A DNA stretch of 18,671 bases, taken from DATEXQ01 sp035256745 (GTDB lineage Bacteria > Patescibacteriota > Microgenomatia > UBA8517). Positions 1 through 6,707 of this stretch are shown piece by piece. The notes beneath the pieces are model-generated. The model had not been told where the DNA came from and did not search any database. It saw only the letters and a list, made by a program, of their open reading frames with translations. Position 1 is the first letter of the stretch. Every line of letters starts with the position of its first letter. A program made the translations under genes and the position numbers. The stretch spans positions 1 through 18,671 of the forward strand of contig DATEXQ010000003.1 of NCBI GenBank assembly GCA_035256745.1. Direction: 5' to 3'.

Positions 1-447
1 ATCACGCGTATGTACCGTAATTGTCAAATCATAACCATCTTGTGCAAGTATTGAGCTGTTGAAAGCCGGAACACCTGCAATGTAAGTGGAATTTAGCTCT
101 AGAACTTTTTTGGCATTATATTTTTTTGCCAATTTTTTCAAAATATTTGTATATGCAATCCTTTCATAAGCTCCCCCAAAACCCTCGTTTAGCTTTTCGT
201 AGGGAACTTTTCCATTGAACTTATAATTCTTCCAATTCAAATTACTTACAATAGGAGGTTCATCACCAGGAAAAATAAGTCTCTGTTTGAAGTATGGTTT
301 ATTTCTATATTTTGAAAACCTTTGTTTTACCAAAGTAAGTACTACCTGAAAAACAATTATTGAAGAAGTTGCAAAAAGCCCTAAAAAATATACTGGTATA
401 AGAACAGATCCAAAAATCTCTTTAATAATAAATTTAGACCATTTCAT
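1..447 (-). CDS. Membrane-anchored SAM methyltransferase-like protein, N-terminal part (cut by left edge)
   Basis: The ATG at 447 opens a frame that runs without a stop to the left edge, giving about 149 visible residues. The ATG overlaps the stop of the preceding glycosyltransferase as ATGA, so translational coupling is likely. One hydrophobic segment at about residues 10-40 (FGSVLIPVYFLGLFA and on) should be a membrane anchor. It is followed by a basic stretch and a soluble part with FGGAYERIAY and then KKVLELNSTYIAG. The last resembles the first beta strand and glycine loop of class I SAM-dependent methyltransferases. The catalytic half lies outside the window, so substrate and even fold are tentative. 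Position at the end of a sugar-nucleotide and glycosyltransferase operon suggests modification of a glycan or lipid carrier at the membrane. An unrelated Rossmann-like enzyme is possible. Confidence 0.6.
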   Translation of the reverse strand, partial: MKWSKFIIKEIFGSVLIPVYFLGLFATSSIIVFQVVLTLVKQRFSKYRNKPYFKQRLIFPGDEPPIVSNLNWKNYKFNGKVPYEKLNEGFGGAYERIAYTNILKKLAKKYNAKKVLELNSTYIAGVPAFNSSILAQDGYDLTITVHTRD

Positions 448-1343
448 AGACTTTTAGGGAGTTTCTTTGTTGAGACTGCTATATCCCAAATCGGATGATG
501 CTCGTGCATTATCCTCCAATCATACCAGGCAACAATTCTTCCGACAACTTCGGTTATCATCACACCGACAAGCCAAATAAATTCTTTAGGGTTTTTAGGT
601 TTTGCTAATTTAAAATATAGCTTTAAAACCAAGATGTTATTCATAGTTGAAGGAGTATATGCTAAACCTACTTTCTCTTTTAAGTGATAATAAGCTGACA
701 AATGTCTTCTTCTAACCTTTAAAAAATCCCAAAAATTTTCTGGTCCGCGATTATAGACAATAGCCTTAGTAACATATATACATTTAAAGTTCTTTTTTAA
801 AATAAGTGCGGCAATATTTGTCTCGTCTGTCGAGGTCAATTTGTCAATTCTTTCTATGATATTTCTCCAGGCAACACATTCGCCTGCTTTGAAGGTCATT
901 TTGGCAACCTCATGGTGAAGCTTCCAAAAGGTGGTCACATAATAACCCATAAAAGTATTTGGCTTATTAACAGGAATTATATGGGATCCTGTCATACCTA
1001 TCCTTTCGTCCTTAAATGGAGAAACCAATTCCTCGATAGCGTTTTTTTTGGGAAGTACATCTGCCGAGATCATAACCAGAATTGGATTTTTGGCTTTTCG
1101 TATAAACAAATTAATTGCCGATGCTTTTCCCTCTCTTCTTTTTTGAATCAATAACTTTATCTTTTTGTCTTTTTTTGATTTCTCCCCTACTATCTCATCA
1201 GTCTTGTCAGTACTCCCTGAAGAAACGACAATTATTTCTTCTATTTTTGCCTGTTTTAACTCACTGGTGACTATGTTATCAAGAAGTCTACCGATATTGG
1301 CTTCCTCGTTATAAGCCATAATACCAATTGAGATTTTATGCAT
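444..1343 (-). CDS. Family 2 glycosyltransferase (299 aa)
   Basis: Probable inverting GT-A glycosyltransferase using a nucleotide sugar at the inner membrane face. The N-terminus has the GT2 opening ISIGIMAYNEEANIGRLL, then VVSSGSTDKT at 39-48, where other GT2 enzymes have a VDDGSTDGT-like strand. SAD at 93-95 stands at the DxD metal/nucleotide position, TDE at 172-174 at the catalytic-base position, and RRRHL at 211-215 where processive relatives have QxxRW. A hydrophobic patch near 255-275 may contact the membrane. The ATG at 1343 has a strong Shine-Dalgarno (GGAGG, 9-base spacer) and overlaps the preceding gene by 8 bases; the 3' end overlaps the next gene by 4. Acceptor and donor are not predictable. 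Context suggests surface glycan assembly. Confidence 0.85.
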   Translation of the reverse strand: MHKISIGIMAYNEEANIGRLLDNIVTSELKQAKIEEIIVVSSGSTDKTDEIVGEKSKKDKKIKLLIQKRREGKASAINLFIRKAKNPILVMISADVLPKKNAIEELVSPFKDERIGMTGSHIIPVNKPNTFMGYYVTTFWKLHHEVAKMTFKAGECVAWRNIIERIDKLTSTDETNIAALILKKNFKCIYVTKAIVYNRGPENFWDFLKVRRRHLSAYYHLKEKVGLAYTPSTMNNILVLKLYFKLAKPKNPKEFIWLVGVMITEVVGRIVAWYDWRIMHEHHPIWDIAVSTKKLPKSL

Positions 1344-2070
1344 TTAAGGGAACCTCCTCTTTCCAAATATCGGATAATACAAATTTTAATACCAATACCA
1401 TTAATATTCCCTGGAGCATTATTTTAAAACCAAACTTTGATATACCCCTATCTCTATCAACAAAAATTATCGGGACTTCCTTTATGTCATAATCGAAAAG
1501 GTCAGCTTTGTATAAAATCTCTTGAACTATAGAGGGACCACTTGATATGAGCCTATTTAAACTTATTTTTTTTAAAACCTTTCTTTTAAAAGCACGGTAT
1601 CCAGAAGTACAATCACGGATCGAAAGTCCTAAAACACTTTTGATATAAACATTACCTATAATCGTAATCAAACGGCGAGTGAATCCTCTTTTATCTTTAC
1701 CTCCCGCAACAAAACGTGAACCCAAAACAACGTCGTGATTTTTAATTTCTTTTAAAATCTTGGGAAGATATCTGGGGTGGTGAGAAAAATCTGCATCCAT
1801 TTCTACAACTACATCCGCCCCTTTTCTTAAAGCATATTTAAAACCGTCAATTCCGGCAGTTCCTCTTCCCTTCCTCTTCTTTCTTAATAATAAAAATACT
1901 TTTCCTTCATGACTTTGGGCTACTTCTTTTACTTTTTTTGCAGTCCCATCCGGAGAATTATCATCTACAATTAAAATGTTGGTTTCGGAAACATATTTAA
2001 ATATAGAGTCAATCAATTTTTCAATATGCATCACCTCGTTATATGTGGGGATCATTATAAAAGTCTTCAT
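1336..2070 (-). CDS. Polyprenol-phosphate mannose synthase-like GT2 (DPM1-like, 244 aa)
   Basis: Family: enzymes that move a sugar, usually mannose from GDP-mannose, onto dolichyl or polyprenyl phosphate at the cytoplasmic face. Visible signatures are IPTYNEVMHIEKL at the N-terminus, VDDNSPDGTA at 35-44, MDADFSHHP at 91-99 (metal-binding DAD), GSRFVAGG at 117-124, DCTSGYRAF at 153-161, and QE at 183-184 followed by a VPI..VDRDRGISKFG segment. These are near textbook for this family. Only a short hydrophobic stretch (about 219-233) is at the C-terminus, so this is the DPM1-only form without extra membrane helices. It sits directly after GDP-heptose genes and an SDR, so the donor may be a GDP-heptose derivative instead of GDP-mannose (inference). 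The ATG at 2070 overlaps the SDR stop as ATGA. Confidence 0.9.
   Translation of the reverse strand: MKTFIMIPTYNEVMHIEKLIDSIFKYVSETNILIVDDNSPDGTAKKVKEVAQSHEGKVFLLLRKKRKGRGTAGIDGFKYALRKGADVVVEMDADFSHHPRYLPKILKEIKNHDVVLGSRFVAGGKDKRGFTRRLITIIGNVYIKSVLGLSIRDCTSGYRAFKRKVLKKISLNRLISSGPSIVQEILYKADLFDYDIKEVPIIFVDRDRGISKFGFKIMLQGILMVLVLKFVLSDIWKEEVPLNA
1353..1359 (-). promoter_or_regulatory. Shine-Dalgarno of the GT2 gene
   Basis: GAGGAGG on the minus strand, 9 bases before the ATG at 1343, inside the 3' end of the preceding gene. It is the strongest ribosome binding site in the window. Most other starts in this operon rely on stop/start overlap and have little or no such sequence. Confidence 0.8.
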
Positions 2071-3011
2071 GGAATTTCTCGCCAGTAGTCAAGAATCCAA
2101 AGAATAGTTTCTTTTAGGGGTATTTTAGGCTTCCAACCCGTATCTTCATGTAGTTTTTTATATGTTCCTAATATTATTGGTTCATCTGAAGGTCTTAACC
2201 TGGCAGGATCTATTTTTACTTTAATCTTAACCTTTGCCTGATCGGTAATAATTTTTAATACTTCACTCATTAAAGGAGCTTTTCCGGAGCAAATATTATA
2301 AACATCTCCTGGTTTACCTTTCTGGGTCAGCATCCAAGTTGCTCTGACTCCATCCCTCACATCCAAAAAGTCTCTTTTTGTTTTTAGGTTTCCTACATAA
2401 ATCACCGGTTCCTGTCTTCCTTTTTCAATCAAAGCAACCTGTTTGCAAAAATTAGGAATTGATATTGTTTCTCCCTGTCCTCTCCCTGTTTGAAGAAAAT
2501 ACCTTCCAAGGTAGACTGGAACTTTGTAATTGATAAAATATTGATATCCTAGAGCTTCTGTAGCAAGTTTACTGACACCATACGGGCTTACCGGCTTAAG
2601 TGGATGGCTTTCATTCATAGGCACTTTTTGAGTGATTCCGTACTCTGCGCTTGAACAAGCCAAATATACTTTAGGAGGATTTTTTAATTTCCTAACTACC
2701 TCAAGAAGATTAATTGTGCTTAAGATATTATTTTCAACCGTGTATATAGGAGCTGACCACGATTCTGCAGGATAACTTTGAGATGCTAGATGAAAAATTA
2801 CATCCGGTTTAATTTTGTTAATCAATAATTCAACACAGCTATAATCAAGCATGTCGCCAGAAACTAAATTCAGTTTATCTAATCGTCGAATATTTCTAGT
2901 ATCGCTTCTGAACCTCTTTAAACCCCATACTTCTAACTTCTTTTTGTTAATTAAAAAATCGGCTAAATGACTGCCGATTAAACCAGTAACTCCAGTTATA
3001 AATATTTTCAT
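2067..3011 (-). CDS. Extended SDR, GDP-mannose 4,6-dehydratase / GDP-6-deoxy-4-keto reductase type (314 aa)
   Basis: NAD(P)-dependent sugar-nucleotide enzyme. The dinucleotide motif TGVTGLIG is at 6-13, the catalytic Ser region is ACSSAEYG at 118-125, and the Tyr-Lys pair is YGVSK (Y144, K148). LASQSYPAESW at 75-85 and the C-terminal DPARLRPSDEP ... TGWKP block are typical of the GMD/RMD branch, which acts on GDP-mannose or its 4-keto-6-deoxy product. The RPSDEP block and 314-residue length look somewhat more like the reductase (RMD) than the longer dehydratase (GMD). Its ATG overlaps the gmhB stop as ATGA and has no Shine-Dalgarno. In other bacteria GMD/RMD relatives act on GDP-manno-heptose to give 6-deoxyheptose, and that substrate fits this context (inference). 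Only one such SDR is present, so a partner would have to lie elsewhere. Confidence 0.85.
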   Translation of the reverse strand: MKIFITGVTGLIGSHLADFLINKKKLEVWGLKRFRSDTRNIRRLDKLNLVSGDMLDYSCVELLINKIKPDVIFHLASQSYPAESWSAPIYTVENNILSTINLLEVVRKLKNPPKVYLACSSAEYGITQKVPMNESHPLKPVSPYGVSKLATEALGYQYFINYKVPVYLGRYFLQTGRGQGETISIPNFCKQVALIEKGRQEPVIYVGNLKTKRDFLDVRDGVRATWMLTQKGKPGDVYNICSGKAPLMSEVLKIITDQAKVKIKVKIDPARLRPSDEPIILGTYKKLHEDTGWKPKIPLKETILWILDYWREIP

Positions 3012-3568
3012 TTAAGATAATTAATAATAATTTTTATTGCTCCCTCCAAGTTATCGGCTCTATATTCTATTCCTTTTAAAGCTTCACTATCAATATCCCA
3101 ATAATCTTGGTTTCTTTTAACTAATATTCCAATTCTTACCCCAGCATTATAAGCTGCTTGTAAGTCACTTAATTTATCACCTATTACAAAGGATTTTTCA
3201 GGATCGATATTAAGTTTTTCAATGGCCTTTTTGAGCAAACCTGATTTTGGTTTCCTGCATACACAATCTCCGGTTATTTTGGGATCGTGAGGGCAATAAT
3301 AACTCCCCGCTATTTTAACACCTCTTTTGCCTAAGAGTCGCTTAATATAAGAATCGATTTCCCACATCTTGTCTTTTGTAAGCAAACCTTTAGCAACAAC
3401 AGACTGATTTGAAATAATTACATTCAAAAAACCTTTTTTCTGAGTATTTATAAGACTTTCAACTCCCCCTAATATTTTTACTTGATTTTTTTTGTGTAAG
3501 TATTTAGGATCGAATATCAAAACTCCGTCCCTATCCAGAAATAAAGCTGGAGATTTCTTACTAACCAT
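3008..3568 (-). CDS. gmhB: D-glycero-D-manno-heptose 1,7-bisphosphate 7-phosphatase (GmhB, 186 aa)
   Basis: HAD-family histidinol-phosphatase-type enzyme that removes the 7-phosphate from heptose 1,7-bisphosphate in the cytoplasm. It has LDRDGV with nucleophile D12 and acid/base D14, SNQS at 53-56, the zinc loop YCPHDP ... CVC (C92, H94, C102, C104), RKPKSG at 105-110, and VIGDKLSD with D131 and D135. The length matches known GmhB proteins. I use the ATG at 3568, not an upstream in-frame TTG at 3601, because it has GGAGG 11 bases upstream and puts the catalytic DRDGV about 12 residues in, as is usual. It overlaps gmhA by 8 bases and the SDR by 4 (ATGA). Beside HddA/HddC homologs the expected substrate is the alpha-anomer of the GDP-heptose branch. 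Histidinol-phosphatase activity is a less likely alternative. Confidence 0.92.
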   Translation of the reverse strand: MVSKKSPALFLDRDGVLIFDPKYLHKKNQVKILGGVESLINTQKKGFLNVIISNQSVVAKGLLTKDKMWEIDSYIKRLLGKRGVKIAGSYYCPHDPKITGDCVCRKPKSGLLKKAIEKLNIDPEKSFVIGDKLSDLQAAYNAGVRIGILVKRNQDYWDIDSEALKGIEYRADNLEGAIKIIINYLK

Positions 3569-4157
3569 TAAAACCTTTTCCTCCAAACAAAGTTTCCTCA
3601 ACTATACCACATATAATATGCCCAACGGTCGTATGCACTTCCTGAATACGTGCAACGTCATCTGAAGGTACTTTAATAACAATATCAGCTATTTTCGCTA
3701 GTTCTCCTCCATTTTTACCGGTTAACACAACAGTTTTTATTCCACGACTTTTAGCTAATTTTATTCCATTGATTACATTCATTGAATTTCCCGATGCTGA
3801 AAGCCCTATAACCAAATCTTTAGGTGTAGCGAGTGCCTCCAGTTGCCTCGAGAATATGTACTCATAACCCAGATCATTGGATATCGATGTCAAAACTGAA
3901 GTATCCGTGGTTAAAGCATTTGCTGATAAAGGAATTCTATGTAAATGAAAAATTGAGAACAACTCTCCTGCAATGTGCTGAGCATCAGCAGCCGAACCTC
4001 CATTCCCAATTAAAAAGACTGTTCCACCTTTTTTATAGTAGATCTCAACCACTGCCAAAGAAGCTGCCTTTATATCCTGCCAGCAACTACTAAAGGTATG
4101 TTTTTTAACGATACTACTTTCGTAAAGGTTTTCTTTAATATAATCTTCAAGTTTCAT
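3561..4157 (-). CDS. gmhA: Sedoheptulose 7-phosphate isomerase (GmhA, 198 aa)
   Basis: Converts sedoheptulose 7-phosphate to D-glycero-D-manno-heptose 7-phosphate, the first step of bacterial heptose synthesis. It is a SIS-domain protein with LIGNGGSAADAQHIAGEL at 49-66, NDLGYE at 94-99, GLSASGNS at 118-125 (phosphosugar binding) and IQEVHTTVGH at 171-180. The zinc/catalytic residues known from E. coli GmhA (H61, E65, Q172, H180) are all present at the same numbers when the ATG at 4157 is used. That supports this start over an in-frame TTG at 4181. It overlaps the fused HddC-HddA gene by 11 bases upstream and gmhB by 8 bases downstream. Length is close to the 192 residues of E. coli GmhA. DiaA-type SIS proteins are related, but the complete active site and the neighbours make GmhA the clear choice. 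Confidence 0.95.
   Translation of the reverse strand: MKLEDYIKENLYESSIVKKHTFSSCWQDIKAASLAVVEIYYKKGGTVFLIGNGGSAADAQHIAGELFSIFHLHRIPLSANALTTDTSVLTSISNDLGYEYIFSRQLEALATPKDLVIGLSASGNSMNVINGIKLAKSRGIKTVVLTGKNGGELAKIADIVIKVPSDDVARIQEVHTTVGHIICGIVEETLFGGKGFNG
3580..3584 (-). promoter_or_regulatory. Shine-Dalgarno deciding the gmhB start
   Basis: GGAGG on the minus strand within the end of gmhA, 11 bases before the ATG at 3568. It argues for that ATG over the in-frame TTG at 3601. Confidence 0.65.
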
Positions 4158-5862
4158 ATAATTTAACCTGCAAACCACCAAACTCGAAATTAAAGGGTAT
4201 CTGAATTAGACCCATACTGGTTAACGATCTGATTATGGTCTTATGTTTATTGGCAGGTGCACAAACCAAAAAACATCCTCCGCCTCCTGCTCCCAGAATC
4301 TTACCTCCCCAAGCACCTTTTTTTATTGATTCTTTGTATATTCTATCAATCAGGTCAGTTGTAACTTTTTTACTTGATGACTTCTTAGCTTGCCATGCTT
4401 GATCAAGTAATAAACCTAATTCTTTAACTTTTTTTTCTTCCAATGATTTATAAAATTCTTCGGCAAGATATTTTAATGTCTCCATGGATTTTATGGTTTT
4501 TTTGTTTTTTTTGGAAATTTCCGTCTTTAAATATTCTTGTTGTTCTTTTTCACTCCTTTTTGCGCCTAGATAAAATAGCAACAAACTTTTTTCAATTTTT
4601 TTAAGCCTAATCTCATTTAGATTAAGTGCTGTTATTTTTACATCCCCTTTTTTTGTAAATTCGATTAAGTTTAATCCTCCGAAGGCTGAGGCAAATTGAT
4701 CCTGCCATCCCCCCGGTATTTTAAGAAGGTCTCTTTCTACTTCAACCGCTAAACGGGAAATATTCTCTTTGATAATTCTTCGTCCCGTTAGCCTCAAAAG
4801 ACCACCGATTAAAGCAACTGTCACAGCCGACGAACTACCCAATCCCGATGCAGGAGGGACATCCCCGCGTACCACAATATCAATACCCCTATTAATCCCC
4901 AACCTATTTATCACCGCTTTATAAAGATCAAAGATCGATCCGTCGTAAGCTAAATACTTCTTAAGTGGGTAAGCTTCCTGTCTTTGAAAATCCAGTAATA
5001 AAATGTTAATTTTTTGTTCTTTGTTTTCTGTTATTAATATATTGGCGTATTTATTTATAGATCCAGAAACTACCTTACCACCATATTTCTTAAAATACCA
5101 AAGTACATCAGAACCTCCTCCCGCAAAGCTAATCCTAACCGGAGCTTTAGCTTCAACCACCTTTATTTTTTCCTTCGAAAATATCGATATTACCTCTTTA
5201 TATCTTTCTGGAGTACCAACATCTATAAAATCTTCTTTGATCGTATATCCGTATAATAAATTCTTTTTTGCTAATACCGGAAATATATCATTCTCCAAAG
5301 ATAAACGTTTTTTGGGATCAATGTGATCGAATATTTTTAAGTTACAAATGTAATATCCTGAACTTACATAGCCAGCCTGATCTAACTTTGGTTTCTCAAC
5401 ATAGGATTTTATTTTTCCATCCTTCCTCAATAGAATATGGGCTGTTTCTAAACTGGTTTTCCTTTTGACTATTAATATAGATGCCACCCCTTTCCTTTTT
5501 TTATGAAAGATTTCTGCTCTTGATAAATCTGTATCTAAAAAAGTATCACCATTAAGAGTTAAAAACGTATCATTAAAATATTTTTCTGCTTTCTTTAAGG
5601 CACCTGCCGTACCGAGAGGATAATCTTCTATTGAATACTTAATATCTACTCCGAAATCCTCTCCGTCTCCAAAATAATTACTAATATAATCACCAAGATA
5701 ACCGATAGAAATTATTATTTCTTCTATACCACTATTTTTTAGTTGTGAAATTACGTGTTCTAAAAAAGGTTTACCGTTTATCGGTGCCATAACTTTGGGT
5801 CGATCATGAATAACCTCCTTTAGTTTTGTTCCAAAACCACCTGCTAGAATTAGTGCTTTCAT
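4147..5862 (-). CDS. hddC-hddA: Fused heptose-1-phosphate guanylyltransferase / heptose-7-phosphate kinase (HddC-HddA, 571 aa)
   Basis: Two enzymes in one chain. Residues 1 to about 228 form an NDP-sugar pyrophosphorylase: GGFGTKL at 8-14, RPKVMAPINGKPFLEH at 21-36, YPLGTAGAL at 81-89, NGDT at 104-107, VEKP at 155-158, VGTPERY at 215-221. This part should make GDP-heptose from heptose 1-phosphate and GTP. Residues about 236-571 form a GHMP kinase: APVRISFAGGGSD at 240-252, PPASGLGSSSA at 336-346 (ATP loop), GGWQDQ at 384-389, GGKILGAGGGGCF at 519-531. This part should phosphorylate heptose 7-phosphate at C1. A short linker (about 229-235) joins them. Pathway order would be kinase, GmhB, then transferase, so the chain holds the first ATP-dependent and last GTP-dependent steps. 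The usual GTRL arginine is lysine (K13). No Shine-Dalgarno precedes the ATG. The gap to the upstream gene is 44 bases and holds a possible promoter. Confidence 0.92.
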   Translation of the reverse strand: MKALILAGGFGTKLKEVIHDRPKVMAPINGKPFLEHVISQLKNSGIEEIIISIGYLGDYISNYFGDGEDFGVDIKYSIEDYPLGTAGALKKAEKYFNDTFLTLNGDTFLDTDLSRAEIFHKKRKGVASILIVKRKTSLETAHILLRKDGKIKSYVEKPKLDQAGYVSSGYYICNLKIFDHIDPKKRLSLENDIFPVLAKKNLLYGYTIKEDFIDVGTPERYKEVISIFSKEKIKVVEAKAPVRISFAGGGSDVLWYFKKYGGKVVSGSINKYANILITENKEQKINILLLDFQRQEAYPLKKYLAYDGSIFDLYKAVINRLGINRGIDIVVRGDVPPASGLGSSSAVTVALIGGLLRLTGRRIIKENISRLAVEVERDLLKIPGGWQDQFASAFGGLNLIEFTKKGDVKITALNLNEIRLKKIEKSLLLFYLGAKRSEKEQQEYLKTEISKKNKKTIKSMETLKYLAEEFYKSLEEKKVKELGLLLDQAWQAKKSSSKKVTTDLIDRIYKESIKKGAWGGKILGAGGGGCFLVCAPANKHKTIIRSLTSMGLIQIPFNFEFGGLQVKLYET

Positions 5863-5873
5863 AATAATGCTTT

Positions 5874-5902
5874 TTTATACCACCAACGATATGCAATAAC
5901 AA
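5874..5902 (-). promoter_or_regulatory. Possible sigma70-type promoter before hddC-hddA
   Basis: On the minus strand, TTGTTA (5902-5897) and TATAAA (5879-5874) are separated by 17 bases, the preferred spacing; matches to consensus are 4/6 and 5/6. Transcription would start about 5867-5864, only a few bases before the ATG at 5862, giving an almost leaderless mRNA. The start codon has no Shine-Dalgarno, which fits. In DNA this AT-rich such matches also occur by chance. Confidence 0.4.
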
Positions 5903-5906
5903 CAGT

Positions 5907-6707
5907 TTACTTTTTTTGTGCAATAATAAACATTGTTGGTCCTTTCAAGGGTATATTGTACTCATTTATATTTATCCTTTTCGCTATTATTTTAGCCAAA
6001 ATAATTGAATATTTTCTTGGAAATATCATATTCCTACGTAATATCCGAGAAAGAAAATATGTGGGTATCCTAAATATCCAAAAAATCTCAGAGATAAAAT
6101 ATAAGTCTTTTCTGCCAACATATTGGTATTTTTTAAGTAGAAAGCCATTTTTCTCAAGAAGTTTCTTCCATTTCTTGATAGACCATAGATTATAATGCTT
6201 GAAAATCTTGTTTCTAAAACTATGCATCGTATTGGCAAACGATTTTAATCCTACTTTCTTAAAAACAGCGCTCGTCAACCAATAGTCATCAAGATAAATA
6301 GTAGGTACCAAAAATATAAACCTACCACCTTTTTTAATAACTCTTGCCACTTCATTAAAAACACAGTCCACATTTTTTATATGTTCCAAACTTTGGTTCG
6401 ACATAACAGTAGAAAATGAATCACTGGGAAAAGGAAGTTTTTTTGCATCAGCAATCAAGACTTTTTTATATACTTTTTTTCTTCCTGACAACTTCAAGGC
6501 AATTTCGTCAATATCTATTCCAACATCAATGGCACCTTTTTCCCCATTAAATAGAACTTCTCCGAAAATTCCATCAGAACAACCAATATCCAATATTGGC
6601 TTTACCATTTTTATTTTAGCCATAATAAAAGCTTCTTCGGATCGAACTATCGCAATCTGAAGAGGGGCAAGTTTTATATTACGAAGTAAAAAGTCAGATT
6701 TCTTCAT
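5907..6707 (-). CDS. Class I SAM-dependent methyltransferase (Methyltransf_11-like, 266 aa)
   Basis: Motif I is ILDIGCSDG at 38-46, the acidic end of strand 2 is GIDID at 63-67, then LPFPSDSFSTVMSNQSLEHI at 91-110 (motifs II/III region) and a KKGGRFIFLVPT strand. These are characteristic of small-molecule or glycan methyltransferases. The C-terminal half is basic and aromatic, with a hydrophobic stretch near residues 205-225, perhaps contacting membrane lipid. I chose the ATG at 6707, which has GGTGGG 6 bases upstream and overlaps the preceding gene by 14 bases, over an in-frame TTG at 6749. Substrate is unknown; in this locus a sugar hydroxyl on the surface glycan or its lipid carrier is plausible. 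Confidence 0.88.
   Translation of the reverse strand: MKKSDFLLRNIKLAPLQIAIVRSEEAFIMAKIKMVKPILDIGCSDGIFGEVLFNGEKGAIDVGIDIDEIALKLSGRKKVYKKVLIADAKKLPFPSDSFSTVMSNQSLEHIKNVDCVFNEVARVIKKGGRFIFLVPTIYLDDYWLTSAVFKKVGLKSFANTMHSFRNKIFKHYNLWSIKKWKKLLEKNGFLLKKYQYVGRKDLYFISEIFWIFRIPTYFLSRILRRNMIFPRKYSIILAKIIAKRININEYNIPLKGPTMFIIAQKK

Noticed and set aside
912..1154. 80-codon open frame on the plus strand inside the GT2 gene
   Set aside because: It is antisense to a gene with clear motifs, and its translation has no recognisable features.
3569..3601. In-frame TTG start for gmhB, 11 codons upstream
   Set aside because: The ATG at 3568 has GGAGG and gives the normal spacing to DRDGV; the TTG would lengthen the overlap with gmhA.
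4158..4181. In-frame TTG start for gmhA, 8 codons upstream
   Set aside because: The ATG at 4157 gives residue numbers identical to E. coli GmhA active-site numbering.
5003..5326. 107-codon plus-strand open frame, and a 66-codon one at 5268-5468
   Set aside because: Both lie opposite hddC-hddA, whose motifs cover this region; they are shadow frames.
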